Origin: Chloroflexota bacterium
GTDB lineage: Bacteria > Chloroflexota > Anaerolineae > UBA4142
Assembly: GCA_023489485.1 (NCBI GenBank)
Contig: JAMDCU010000064.1
Location: 1,209-44,723 of the forward strand
Direction of reading: 5' to 3'
DNA: 43,515 nt
Shown: positions 17,712 through 26,399 of the stretch, piece after piece
Layout of the letters: the number at the start of each line of letters is the position of its first letter
Numbering within the stretch: the first letter of the stretch is position 1
Made by a program: the position numbers and the translations under genes
Notes under the pieces: generated by a model
The model's input: only the letters and a program-made list of their open reading frames with translations
The model's database searches: none
Told to the model about the DNA's origin: nothing

Positions 17712-19034
17712 CTACTCTTTGGTTTGCGCGGCTTGCTTGGCGGCCGCCAATCCTTTGTCCATGGCAGCGACGAGCTGGTCCAGTTCAGCGGGGCCGTGAG
17801 CCAGACTGATGGCGTGATGCATCAAATAGTTGGGAGAAACCAGGAAACCAGCGTCGGCCAGTGCCGTGATGAAGGCTGCGTATCGTTCCCGGCTCCCGCG
17901 CGCGGCTTGCCGATAGTTGCGCACCGGTTCGGGCGTAAAGTACCAGTGAATATGACCGCCCCCGCCTTGCATTTGTGCGGGAACGCCATGGCGCCGAGCG
18001 AGAGCCTGGAATTCCTCGATCAACGCTTCCGTTCGAGACTGGAGTTGACGTGTCACATTGCCATCGGCGAGTTGCCCCAGGCTGGCTTCCACGATGGCCA
18101 TCATGACGGCGTGCCCGTTGAACGTGCCGACATAAGCCGCTCTCCCCGGCCCGGGCGCCGAGGCTTGCATGATCCTCTCGCGTCCTGCCACGGCGGCGAT
18201 TGGAAAGCCATTCCCTATGGCCTTGCCAAAGGTGGCCAGATCGGCTTGCACGCTGAACTTTTCCTGCGCACCGCCGCGAGCCAGTCGAAAGCCGGTCAAG
18301 AGTTCATCAAAGATGAGCAGCGCGCCCATCTCGTCGGCTAGGCGACGCAGGGTCAGTAGGTACTCACGTTCTGCCGGGATGAACCCCGCGTCAATGAGCG
18401 TGGGCTCGACAATAATCGCCGCCAAATCTTTGCCGCGGGATCGCACAATTCGCTCAGTCGACAGGCTGTCGTTGAAAGGCAGGATGACCGCGTCCTGGAT
18501 CGCACTGGTCATCAACCCCGCTGTTCCCGGCAGAGCAACCGGGGCGTCGTCCGGCCCGGCCTGATCCAGCGGAGGCCATGTGCTGATGTAAACCGAGTCG
18601 AACCAGCCATGGTACGCGCCCTCCACCTTGGCAATGGCCTGGCGGCTAGTATAGGCCCGTGCGATGTGGAGCGCGTGCAGCATGGCTTCCGTGCCCGTAT
18701 TCGTAAAGCGAACTCGTTCAGCGCTCGGCACCAGGCGCTTGAATAATTCGGCCGCATGGACACCACTCTCGGTTTCGAATCCCGTGGACATTCCTACCGC
18801 CATCGCCGCCGCCACGGCCTCGCGTATGGCTGGGTGGTTATGACCGAGCATGACCGCGCCATTTCCCATCCCGAGATCAATATAGCGGTTGCCGTCGACG
18901 TCCCATACCGCGGCACCGTCGGCTCGGCTGAAATACAACGGATGCGGCGCCCGCGAACGCGAATTCGAGTGTACGCCCGCGGTGATGGAACCCTGGGCGC
19001 GTTCGTACAGTTGTCGCGAACGATTGGTTTGCAT
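17712..19034 (-). CDS. Class-III PLP aminotransferase, glutamate-1-semialdehyde aminomutase-like
   Basis: A 440-residue fold-type I PLP enzyme close to the HemL-like group. The cofactor Asp (D243 in IFDELLTGF) and the Schiff-base Lys (K271 in TFGKAIGNGFP) are present, as is the phosphate-binding region FTNTGTEAMLHAL near residue 110. The ATG at 19034 was preferred over the one at 19040 because aggag lies 7 nt upstream of the former and only 1 nt from the latter. It is the last gene of the long leftward block, 20 bp after the DUF885 gene. Many HemL-like proteins in catabolic clusters are beta- or omega-transaminases rather than tetrapyrrole enzymes, which is what the context suggests. Confidence 0.85.
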   Translation of the reverse strand: MQTNRSRQLYERAQGSITAGVHSNSRSRAPHPLYFSRADGAAVWDVDGNRYIDLGMGNGAVMLGHNHPAIREAVAAAMAVGMSTGFETESGVHAAELFKRLVPSAERVRFTNTGTEAMLHALHIARAYTSRQAIAKVEGAYHGWFDSVYISTWPPLDQAGPDDAPVALPGTAGLMTSAIQDAVILPFNDSLSTERIVRSRGKDLAAIIVEPTLIDAGFIPAEREYLLTLRRLADEMGALLIFDELLTGFRLARGGAQEKFSVQADLATFGKAIGNGFPIAAVAGRERIMQASAPGPGRAAYVGTFNGHAVMMAIVEASLGQLADGNVTRQLQSRTEALIEEFQALARRHGVPAQMQGGGGHIHWYFTPEPVRNYRQAARGSRERYAAFITALADAGFLVSPNYLMHHAISLAHGPAELDQLVAAMDKGLAAAKQAAQTKE

Positions 19035-19054
19035 ATTCATTCTCCTGGTTCAGG

Positions 19055-20242
19055 TTACGCGACGGGCGGCGCGGGGCTATCCGTCGGCCAAAAGGCGCCG
19101 AGCGTCGTCGCGCTGTGCATGCGGTGATAAACGTACTGGAAGAATTCCGGCCGCCGATGAGACGGCAGTTGTTCCCAAACCTCTTGTACCGCTCTATCAC
19201 CCTGCCAATACGCAAAAATGAAAGGTGCGCGCAGGCGATGCGTCAGGAAAGCCACTCGGGAGTCGACCCAGGCGCGCGTGACAAAGCACGTCTGCAACAA
19301 ATACTGTTTCGCTTGTTCCAGCGGTCGGCCCTCGACGTGGATCATTAGCGCCGCATTCATCCGACCGGCCGAGCGTAAGCGATTGAGCGCAAGGGTTAGG
19401 CTATCCGCCGGTCCCTCAATCCAATCGAGGAACGAGATTCCATTTTCGCCGATCCCTTCAAAGATTGGGCTGCTCGCTGAATTGGTCACGACGAGGGCGG
19501 CGTCGGGCGGCATTTCGCCCGCTTTGACGCGCTGCTCGCGTATGGCGAGATGCGTCCAGTGGCCGGGAAAGGCTTCGTGACAGGCCAGATGTTTAAGCCC
19601 AGAGCGGGTGTGCACATAATCCAGGTTCACGCGCAGTTTGCGCTCGGCGTAACCACAGTACGCGGCATAAGCAACGTTCCGAACGCCGATCGGCTTCACC
19701 ATCTCATCCGGCACGGGCAACACCTTGTCTTGCGTGCGTTGCCGAGCGGTGTGCAGGAGCTCGCCCAGAACGGCAGGTACTTGTTCCGGTGGCACCTGGT
19801 TATCGCTTTCCCATTTCATCACGCGCTCGCTCAGGTTGCCGTGACGGTAGCCCATTGCGCCCAACTGGCGGTCAATTTCCTCGCCATAACTGTCGAGAAC
19901 ATCCTGGGGCGATGGATCGGCATTCACTCGCAAGCAGTTCCGGACCCGCTCCGCATAACTCTGCCGGTCTCCCCGGAAAGTGGCCACTAGTCCGAGTAAG
20001 GACTCGATCATCTCGGCCACATACGCGCGTCTCTGCGCGTCGTCGATTGCACTTTTTTCAAGGGCAAGTTGGCGCAGATGCGCCTCTGCGTCGTCCCAGT
20101 TCTCTAAGCGCGCCGGCTTGAAATCGGCGACGGCTGTATTGACCAAGCCCTCGCGGTCCAGTTCTCCAGTGCCGCTGGATTGGGCCCGATAGAGATGGTC
20201 AATTCCCAAAGTGATTTTGGTTAGTTGGCTGCTCGTATCCAT
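19055..20242 (-). CDS. DUF885-family protein, putative zinc hydrolase (short form)
   Basis: A 395-residue protein, mostly helical. It contains HEAFPGH at residues 222-228, the HExxxGH-like motif that identifies DUF885 and resembles the metal site of M32-type peptidases. Typical DUF885 members are longer (about 550-600 residues), so this is a compact version. The ATG at 20242 is preferred; a longer frame from 20275 would overlap the upstream AstE-like gene. No signal peptide is seen, so it is probably cytoplasmic. The spacing to both neighbours is under 25 bp, so it is in an operon. A peptidase or carboxypeptidase-like role is inferred from the motif only. Confidence 0.75.
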   Translation of the reverse strand: MDTSSQLTKITLGIDHLYRAQSSGTGELDREGLVNTAVADFKPARLENWDDAEAHLRQLALEKSAIDDAQRRAYVAEMIESLLGLVATFRGDRQSYAERVRNCLRVNADPSPQDVLDSYGEEIDRQLGAMGYRHGNLSERVMKWESDNQVPPEQVPAVLGELLHTARQRTQDKVLPVPDEMVKPIGVRNVAYAAYCGYAERKLRVNLDYVHTRSGLKHLACHEAFPGHWTHLAIREQRVKAGEMPPDAALVVTNSASSPIFEGIGENGISFLDWIEGPADSLTLALNRLRSAGRMNAALMIHVEGRPLEQAKQYLLQTCFVTRAWVDSRVAFLTHRLRAPFIFAYWQGDRAVQEVWEQLPSHRRPEFFQYVYHRMHSATTLGAFWPTDSPAPPVA

Positions 20243-20250
20243 CGTCTTAC

Positions 20251-21174
20251 TCAAGCGACATCGGCGTTGGCGCACATGTAAACAAAGTCGCCGGGATTGA
20301 CCCGCGTGATGGCACCGCGCACGAGAATCATATAGTTCCGCGCGAAAGGTGCCTTAAAGATTTCCATCTCCTCAAATGTGTAGGGGCTGAGAATCCGGCC
20401 GAGCAGGGTGCCGCCGCTAACCACTTTGCCCAGTTGGTCCAAACCAACTTCAGGATAAAGCACTCCCCCTACATGTGGATGGAGATAGATTAGCTCCTTG
20501 AAGACGGTCTGTTGGACGGTCACCTGCGGCGTGCCATCCAGCATGTTCAGGTGCTTCATCACGTTAAGAACCCCGCACACGCCGCGGTCGATATAAACAT
20601 CGTCCATCATGCTGCCGCCGCCTATCTCGACGACGAGCGACGGGATGTTCCGTTCCTCCGCAATGCCGCTCAGCGTGCCTTTAAAGCCATGGCCGACGTA
20701 GAGCAGTGGGCTGCCAAACGCGTGGGACATCTCGGGTCGTAGTTTGGAAAGATAGACATAGTCCACGGTCGGAAAGACACCGCCAGAGTGAAGGTCGATG
20801 AGATATTGAACTTGGGGCAGGAATTGCGTGACGATGGCATGGGCGATTTGTTCGGTCACGCAGCCATTCGGCAGCCCCGGGAACGTGCGATTCAGATTGA
20901 TTCCATCCAGGGGCGTCTGCCGGCTCAGTGCCTCGTACGCAAGGGGATTTGCCACGGGCATGACCAGCAGCGTCCCTTTGAGCTGGGATGGATCCACTTC
21001 CGATAGCACCCTGCGGAGCACGGCGTTGGGCAGGGGTTCATCGCCATGAACGAGAGCCGTGATGCCCAGCGTAGGCCCCGGCTGCTGGCCGGTAATTCGG
21101 TGCAACGGCAAGACCACGCGATGGCCGCTGGCAAGCGTTGTGACCAGAATTTCCTCGTGTTGTTTCGGACTCAT
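20251..21174 (-). CDS. AstE/AspA-family deacylase, paralogue 1
   Basis: A 307-residue member of the succinylglutamate desuccinylase/aspartoacylase (M14-like) family, zinc enzymes that remove acyl groups from N-acylated amino acids. Zinc ligands are seen at H43 and E46 (LVHGDEP) and H129 (LIDLHSGG). The substrate-contact stretch INLNRTFPG is at 92-100. The C-terminal 80 residues form a biotinyl/lipoyl-like barrel (GGVLYPEVGLDQLGKVVSGG). It is shorter than its two paralogues at the N-terminus. It lies between the DUF885 gene and paralogue 2. The N-acyl substrate is unknown. Confidence 0.85.
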   Translation of the reverse strand: MSPKQHEEILVTTLASGHRVVLPLHRITGQQPGPTLGITALVHGDEPLPNAVLRRVLSEVDPSQLKGTLLVMPVANPLAYEALSRQTPLDGINLNRTFPGLPNGCVTEQIAHAIVTQFLPQVQYLIDLHSGGVFPTVDYVYLSKLRPEMSHAFGSPLLYVGHGFKGTLSGIAEERNIPSLVVEIGGGSMMDDVYIDRGVCGVLNVMKHLNMLDGTPQVTVQQTVFKELIYLHPHVGGVLYPEVGLDQLGKVVSGGTLLGRILSPYTFEEMEIFKAPFARNYMILVRGAITRVNPGDFVYMCANADVA

Positions 21175-21245
21175 CTTGTATCCTTCGGTTTGCAGTGTTT
21201 TCAGGCAGGAGGCTGGGCGACCAGCTCATGCCGGGATTCGCCTTC

Positions 21246-22256
21246 TCAGGACCGCTGGCCGGGATCGAAAGCGAGGAAGACTATCATGTTCCCTGTCGCG
21301 ACTGCCTGGCTTTCGCGCAGCGGATAGGCCAGCACAAAGCCGTTCACGGGGCTCTTGATCTCGTCCACCATATCGCCGTACGGATCGAATAAGGTGGCGA
21401 GCACCTCACCCTTGGCCACCGAATCGCCCGCGTTCTTGGCGGGATGCACCAACCCGCCCTTGTTGGCCGTGATTTCCATGCGCGTAAGGTGGCCCTTGCG
21501 CACGGGAAGCTCGACCTGTTCCTCGAGCTTCCCATCCAGCATATCAAGCGCCTTCATCACATTCAGCACGCCCCGCACGCCCATCTTGATCGCGGCCGGA
21601 TTAAGGCGCCGCGTGTCGATGAGCTCAACGGCGATCGAGGGTATGTTGTGAGCCAAGGCCCAATCGGACATGGAACCCGTGCGGTGCTGCTCCAGCTGCT
21701 GCGACATTTCGACCGTGGTTACTCCGAATGCATCGGCCATCTTGCAACATTTCTCAAACATTGGAGGGTCCGTCCGGCGCACGATGACAAATGGGATGGC
21801 CGGGGTTACGTTGGAGTGAAAATCGATGAGATAATCGGCTTCGACGACGATCTGGCTGACAATGAGATCGGCCAAGCGGTGGCTCAGCAGCTGGTCAGGC
21901 CCGCCCGGGAAGACCCTGTTCAGATTATATTCGTCTTGCGGAGTGTTCATGCGGGCCGCGTGGTAGGCGAAAGGGTTTAGAATGGGCGCGGCGACGATAG
22001 CACCGCGCAGCTGCTGCGGGTTGACGACCTCCCGCGTCAACTGTCGTATGACCTCGATGCCTCCAATCTCGATGCCGTGCAGTGCAGCCGTCACCAAGAG
22101 AACGGGGCCCTCGCGGGCACCGTTGACGACGATCAGCGGAATCTTGATGGGCGTCGCGTCCGGAAGATAAGCACAGATGATGCCGCCAAATTGGATCTGA
22201 CCGGGCGGGGCGTCCACGTCGCCAACACGGATGACTCTATCTGAGCTCTGGTGCAT
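21246..22256 (-). CDS. AstE/AspA-family deacylase, paralogue 2
   Basis: A 336-residue zinc deacylase of the same family as its neighbours. Zinc ligands H60 and E63 are in ALHGIEIGG and H147 in IDFHSN. The contact motif NLNRVFPGG is near 111-119. A C-terminal lipoyl-like barrel starts near GGLVHPAKNAGD. Its ATG overlaps the nitroreductase stop by one base (TAATG), implying translational coupling. It resembles paralogue 3 more than paralogue 1: both share the N-terminal pattern with IPLIVV and the NPFAY block. The substrate may be an N-acyl amino acid or a similar amide. Confidence 0.85.
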   Translation of the reverse strand: MHQSSDRVIRVGDVDAPPGQIQFGGIICAYLPDATPIKIPLIVVNGAREGPVLLVTAALHGIEIGGIEVIRQLTREVVNPQQLRGAIVAAPILNPFAYHAARMNTPQDEYNLNRVFPGGPDQLLSHRLADLIVSQIVVEADYLIDFHSNVTPAIPFVIVRRTDPPMFEKCCKMADAFGVTTVEMSQQLEQHRTGSMSDWALAHNIPSIAVELIDTRRLNPAAIKMGVRGVLNVMKALDMLDGKLEEQVELPVRKGHLTRMEITANKGGLVHPAKNAGDSVAKGEVLATLFDPYGDMVDEIKSPVNGFVLAYPLRESQAVATGNMIVFLAFDPGQRS

Positions 22257-22849
22257 TAAGGGTTCTCCCTTTCGGAGCCGGATTCATCGCGCTTGGACTC
22301 GATCACTTGGCTTGGCGCAGATGGAAATCGCTCCCAGTCCGTCATATTCTGCCAATTCAGCTTGCGCGGCGTACGTTTTTCGGCAACCGCTGTGTCCGGG
22401 TGTCCGAAACACACCAACATCTCTGGGCTGAGGTGCTTTGGCAGGTTGAGTACCGCTTGCACACCCTCCTTCGAGAAGGAAGTTACTGGTCCGGACGCCA
22501 ACCCGAGGGCGTGAGCTGCGAGCATCATGTTCTGAGCCGAGGTGCCCACGTCCATGTAGAGCGTCTTGTCGTTCCGCGATACTTGATTCTGGGCGACGCG
22601 ATCCCAGTCAATGCAGATCAGGATGACGGCGCTGGGGCGTTGAAACATGCCCGGCGATACCGCGCGCAGCACGCGTAGCGTGAGCGGGTCCTGGACGGCG
22701 ACGAAACGATGGGGCCGCCGATTGCCAGCGCTGGTGGCCCATCGGCCAGCATCGAGCACACATCCGAGCAGTTCGCGGTCGATCGGCCTATCGAGCAGGG
22801 ACCGCACAACGCGGCGTGTTCGGATAGCATCCAACACGGGCTGGTTCAT
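22256..22849 (-). CDS. Nitroreductase-family flavoprotein
   Basis: A 197-residue FMN-dependent oxidoreductase of the nitroreductase fold. The N-terminus reads AIRTRRVVRSLLDRPIDREL, the family's FMN-binding start. Later come WATSAGNRRPHRFVAV and DVGTSAQNMMLAAHALGLAS, the helix contacting the cofactor. The ATG at 22849 was chosen because it makes a 4-bp ATGA overlap with the preceding gene and begins the conserved domain. A start at 22906 would add unrelated residues. It reduces nitro groups, enals or flavins, or acts as a dehalogenase or dehydrogenase. Embedded between deacylases, it probably modifies the transported substrate. Confidence 0.85.
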   Translation of the reverse strand: MNQPVLDAIRTRRVVRSLLDRPIDRELLGCVLDAGRWATSAGNRRPHRFVAVQDPLTLRVLRAVSPGMFQRPSAVILICIDWDRVAQNQVSRNDKTLYMDVGTSAQNMMLAAHALGLASGPVTSFSKEGVQAVLNLPKHLSPEMLVCFGHPDTAVAEKRTPRKLNWQNMTDWERFPSAPSQVIESKRDESGSERENP

Positions 22850-23175
22850 GGCGACCTCCGGGCCAGACCGGTGTGGTTGACTAAATGCTGCGCCACGGTG
22901 CGACACAGCGCATCCAGACGGGGTACATCCTCAGGCCGCTCGGACAATCGACGGCCACGTTCTATTTGAAGGATCTGGGTCTTGATTTCCTCGAGCGCCT
23001 GGCGTCCCTCAGGAGAAGCACGGTTGATGGCCAGAAGACTCAGGCGTTCCGCCGCGCTGAGCAGGCGCATGGGCGCGTAGTAAGGCGGCTCATCCAATTG
23101 AATCCGCGCAGCGGAGACCAGGAACGCCAGGAGTTCCATCACGTCGTCTTCGTTGAGCACCATGGTCTCTGACAT
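22846..23175 (-). CDS. Small helical protein of unknown function, possibly DUF6092-like
   Basis: A 109-residue acidic, all-helical soluble protein. It has no signal peptide or membrane segment. The pattern DDVMELLAFLVSAARIQLDE, followed by AERLSLLAI, reminds me of DUF6092 proteins from actinobacteria and Chloroflexota, but this is from memory and unverified. A good ribosome binding site (ggaggg, 4 nt before the ATG) supports the start. Its stop overlaps the nitroreductase start (ATGA), so it is coupled to that enzyme and may be its partner or a metabolite-binding chaperone. No catalytic motif is visible. Confidence 0.6.
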   Translation of the reverse strand: MSETMVLNEDDVMELLAFLVSAARIQLDEPPYYAPMRLLSAAERLSLLAINRASPEGRQALEEIKTQILQIERGRRLSERPEDVPRLDALCRTVAQHLVNHTGLARRSP

Positions 23176-23458
23176 GGATCCCTCCGCGAGCGACTTTTCG
23201 CACGCTTCCCGTTTAGGAGCGTCGCGTAACCCGTACGGAACTCAACATTTGGCAGGATTGTTCTCTGCCACCCTTTCCTCCTCCCCGTTTTCGGGAGGAG
23301 CGCCAACCGTTATCGGCATGGCGCGTGATTCTTGTAAGCCGATTCCCGCCACACGATGGCTGGTAAAAAGGGTGGGGCGAATCGTGCCAAGAAATGACCC
23401 CTTCCGAGCATCCAACTCCGGAGGGATCATGCCTTTCGCACCAATAGGGATATTTGCT
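23176..23458. other. Structured gap inside the deacylase operon
   Basis: This 283-bp gap separates paralogue 3 from the small helical gene and has no coding sense. It contains an 8-bp perfect hairpin (ctcctccc at 23278-23285 with gggaggag at 23293-23300) and a shorter ggcag/ctgcc stem near 23251-23269. It may process or attenuate the message between the two parts of the operon. Confidence 0.5.
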
Positions 23459-24442
23459 CTAGATCCGATAGGCAAGAAAGTTGACGAAATCACCCGTTGC
23501 CACACACTGACTATTGAGCAGCGGATAGGCCAAAATCCAGCCATCCACCGGGCTGGCGACCTCTTCGACCAAATCCCCATAAGGATTGACGATGTGAGCG
23601 AGCACCTCTCCCTTGTGGACCGCGTCGCCGGCATCGTGCAGCATGTGCACGAACCCACCTTTGTTCGCCGTCGTCTCCACTCGAGACAGGTTGCCCTTGA
23701 TGACGGGCACATCCGTCTGCGGTTCGGTTTCTCCGTCTAGCATGCCCAGATGCTTCATGACATTCAACGTCCCCCGCACACCCGAGCGCACGGAATCCTC
23801 CAACATGCGACGCCATGCCAGGAGTTCGATCGTGATCGACGGCTTACCAACGGCATGAGCGGCATCCGACAGGGTGCCGGAGCGATGGGGTTCATTCTCG
23901 AGCTTGAGCTGGATTGTCGTAATGCCATACGCATTGGCCATCGCCATGGCCTTGGCACCCACATCGGGGGGCTGGTTGCGAACAATAGCGAACATGATGG
24001 CGGGTGTCGGGTTAGCGTGATAATCGATGAGAAAATCCGCGTGCTCTACGCCCGCGTGCAAGACCTGGTAAGCCAGCCGATGCGTCAGCAAACCGTTCGC
24101 CTGACCCGGAAAGACGCGATTCATATTGTAGCCATCTTGCGGCGCGACCATCTGGTGTTGCTGATAGGCGAAGGGATTCATCAGCGGCGAGGCGATAATT
24201 GTCCCGCGCAGCTTGACCGGGTCCACCACTTCCCGCGCAATGCGCCGGATGACCTCGGTGCCCGTGATTTCGGGGCCATGCATGGCCGCGCCGAGCCACA
24301 GTACCGGTCCGTCCGCGGAACCGTGCACAACGATCAGCGGAATATTCACGGCTGTAGAATCGGGCAGATAGGCCGTCGTCAGCACGCCAAAACCAATCTG
24401 CCCCCGTTCAACGGACACGTTCCCCACTGCGAACTTTGCCAT
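23459..24442 (-). CDS. AstE/AspA-family deacylase, paralogue 3
   Basis: A 327-residue zinc deacylase. Ligands H55 and E58 are in AMHGPEITG and H142 in LIDYHANPTP. The contact motif NMNRVFPG is at 106-113. A C-terminal barrel follows (GGFVHMLHDAGDAVHKGEVL). The start is the ATG at 24442, because ggagga lies 9-14 nt upstream; the longer frame to 24535 reads into the gap and permease end. It lies 43 bp after the dppC-like gene, which links it to peptide uptake. It is the paralogue closest to the transporter, so it may act first on the imported compound. Confidence 0.85.
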   Translation of the reverse strand: MAKFAVGNVSVERGQIGFGVLTTAYLPDSTAVNIPLIVVHGSADGPVLWLGAAMHGPEITGTEVIRRIAREVVDPVKLRGTIIASPLMNPFAYQQHQMVAPQDGYNMNRVFPGQANGLLTHRLAYQVLHAGVEHADFLIDYHANPTPAIMFAIVRNQPPDVGAKAMAMANAYGITTIQLKLENEPHRSGTLSDAAHAVGKPSITIELLAWRRMLEDSVRSGVRGTLNVMKHLGMLDGETEPQTDVPVIKGNLSRVETTANKGGFVHMLHDAGDAVHKGEVLAHIVNPYGDLVEEVASPVDGWILAYPLLNSQCVATGDFVNFLAYRI

Positions 24443-24485
24443 GATTGTTTCTCCTCCAGAATATGGCAGAACCAAACGCCCCAAG

Positions 24486-25313
24486 CTATATCTGGCTGTT
24501 CTTGCCCGCGTCGAGCAGGTCACGCAGGCCGTCACCCAGCAGGTTAAAGCCCAAGACCGCGAGCATAATCGCCAGCCCCGGAAAAGTCGATAGATAGGGG
24601 TCCTCGCGCAGATAGGTCAACCCGAACGTCAGTGTGGTTCCCCAACTCGGCTCTGGCGGCTTGACGCCCAGCCCCAGGAAAGACAGCGCGGCCTCCGACA
24701 CGATCACGTTGCCCATCCCCAACGCCGCGATGACGATAATCGGGCCGGCAGCATTTGGCAGAATGTGTCGCACCAGGATGCGCCAGGTGCGTGCTCCCAC
24801 GACCCGGGCGGCCTCCACGTACTCTTCTTCCTTGATGGCCAGAGTGCTAGCCCGCACCACGCGAGCGTACGTGGTCCACAAGACGAGAGCCAACGCGATG
24901 ATGAGGTTCTGTATGCCGGTCCCCAGAACGGCCACCAAGGAGAGCGCGAGCAGGAGGGGAGGGAACGATAGAAAGACATCGACCAGACGCATGAGCCATA
25001 TATCCGACGCTCCGCCCAGATATCCAGACACCAGCCCGATGCTAACCCCGATCAGGAGGGATAGGGCAACAGTACTCAGGCTCACGGTCAGCGAGATGCG
25101 GGCTCCGAAAATAATCCGGGTCAACAGGTCACGTCCGAAATCATCCGTGCCCAGCACGTGGGTCGCAGACGGAGGCTGTAGACGCAGCGGCATATTCATT
25201 TCATAGGGGTCGTAGGGCGTCAGGAGGGGGGCGGCGACGGCTACAAACAAAAACACAAGAACAATGGCCAAGCCCAAGACAGCCGAGCGATTGCGAGCAA
25301 AAGCACGTAACAT
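24486..25313 (-). CDS. Peptide/nickel ABC transporter permease, DppC type (set 1)
   Basis: A 275-residue inner-membrane permease of the DppC/OppC family. The N-terminal membrane helix (VLGLAIVLVFLFVAVAA) is followed by a periplasmic stretch with HVLGTDDFGRDLLTRIIFGAR, a hallmark of DppC. The cytoplasmic EAA loop is near EEYVEAARVVGARTWRILVR. A start at 25319 (TTG) is also possible; the ATG two codons in was preferred. It partners the upstream DppB. No ATPase genes sit in this set. Confidence 0.9.
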   Translation of the reverse strand: MLRAFARNRSAVLGLAIVLVFLFVAVAAPLLTPYDPYEMNMPLRLQPPSATHVLGTDDFGRDLLTRIIFGARISLTVSLSTVALSLLIGVSIGLVSGYLGGASDIWLMRLVDVFLSFPPLLLALSLVAVLGTGIQNLIIALALVLWTTYARVVRASTLAIKEEEYVEAARVVGARTWRILVRHILPNAAGPIIVIAALGMGNVIVSEAALSFLGLGVKPPEPSWGTTLTFGLTYLREDPYLSTFPGLAIMLAVLGFNLLGDGLRDLLDAGKNSQI

Positions 25314-25340
25314 ATGCAATCCATATCAGCCCGGCCGGAA

Positions 25341-26324
25341 TCACGAATACCGGATGCGCGGGTTAATGTAAGCGTAAGAAAGATCTATCAGCAAGTTGAG
25401 AAAGCAAACGCAGACGGCCATCACCATCACGGTAGTCTGCACGACAGGAAAATCCCGTTGATTGATCCCTTGGACGACGAGCCGCCCAACGCCGGGCCAA
25501 GCAAAGATCGTCTCGGTGACGACCGCCCCGCCCAAGAGCGCCCCAAACTGCAGACCCAGGATCGTGATAATCGGCAAAAGCGCGTTTCGAATCGCGTGGC
25601 GAGTGAGCACGAACTGTTCTTTGAGCCCCTTGGCTTTCGCCGTGCGAACATAATCTTGGCTCAGGACTTCGAGCATCGATGAACGCGTAATGCGCGCGAT
25701 CAATCCCATCGAGTTTACCCCGAGCGCGGCGGCTGGCATGATGATGTGCTTGAGACTGTCGATCAAGACGCTCGTGTCGCCCGTGGTCACGGCCGTGAAC
25801 ATGGCATCGGCCAGCGGCGCGCCCCGGCCAAAGGGAGAGAGCCAATGGAGCTGCAGCGAAAACAACAGGATCATCAAGATGCCGAGCCAAAAGATCGGCA
25901 TGGACACGCCGGCCAAAGCGAATATCATGCTCGCATAATCGATAATGGAATGTTGGCGCACAGCGGCGATGACGCCGAGCGGCACGGCAATCACAATGGA
26001 AAGCAGCATCGACGTCACGGCCAACTCGATCGTCGCGGGCAGCGTGTCCATCACCACTTGCAATGCAGGCACGCCGCGCGAAATCGAATCGCCAAAATTG
26101 CCACGCGCGATATCCGCGAGGAATCGCAGGTATTGAATGTACACCGGCTCATCTAGGCCAAGCAGGTGACGCATCCGTACCAGTTCGCCAGGTGTGGCAC
26201 TTGTGCCGAGCATGGCAATGGCCGGGTCGCCCGGCAGTAGGCGCACGATGATAAAGACGACTAACGAGGTGCCGATTAAGACGGGCACCATTAAGAATAG
26301 TCGCTGCAAAACATATCTATTCAC
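25341..26324 (-). CDS. Peptide/nickel ABC transporter permease, DppB type (set 1)
   Basis: A 327-residue permease of the DppB/OppB family. The N-terminus YVLQRLFLMVPVLIGTSLVV is typical, as is the loop RLLPGDPAIAML that precedes the periplasmic domain. The EAA loop YVRTAKAKGLKEQFVLTRHA lies toward the C-terminus. It starts with GTG and no strong ribosome binding site. It lies between the binding-protein gene, from which it is separated by a large palindrome, and dppC. It forms the channel together with DppC. Confidence 0.9.
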   Translation of the reverse strand: MNRYVLQRLFLMVPVLIGTSLVVFIIVRLLPGDPAIAMLGTSATPGELVRMRHLLGLDEPVYIQYLRFLADIARGNFGDSISRGVPALQVVMDTLPATIELAVTSMLLSIVIAVPLGVIAAVRQHSIIDYASMIFALAGVSMPIFWLGILMILLFSLQLHWLSPFGRGAPLADAMFTAVTTGDTSVLIDSLKHIIMPAAALGVNSMGLIARITRSSMLEVLSQDYVRTAKAKGLKEQFVLTRHAIRNALLPIITILGLQFGALLGGAVVTETIFAWPGVGRLVVQGINQRDFPVVQTTVMVMAVCVCFLNLLIDLSYAYINPRIRYS

Positions 26325-26355
26325 GCGAGTAACCCCGTCTGCGTGCGCAGCGGTA

Positions 26356-26389
26356 GCGGCAGTATCGGCGCCGGCGCCGATACTGCCGC
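26356..26389 (-). terminator. 34-bp perfect palindrome between binding-protein and permease genes (set 1)
   Basis: Arms of 17 bp (gcggcagtatcggcgcc and its exact reverse complement) meet without spacer, at the junction of the set-1 binding-protein stop (26400) and the dppB start (26324). Transcribed leftward it would give a very GC-rich hairpin. Similar intercistronic hairpins are known to stabilise upstream mRNA or partly terminate transcription, so binding protein is made in excess over membrane subunits. No U run follows. Confidence 0.65.
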
Positions 26390-26399
26390 CAGCCTAATT

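Noticed and set aside
17712-19034. hemL for tetrapyrrole biosynthesis
   Set aside because: No other haem genes are nearby, and the gene lies at the end of a catabolic operon. The family includes many non-haem transaminases.
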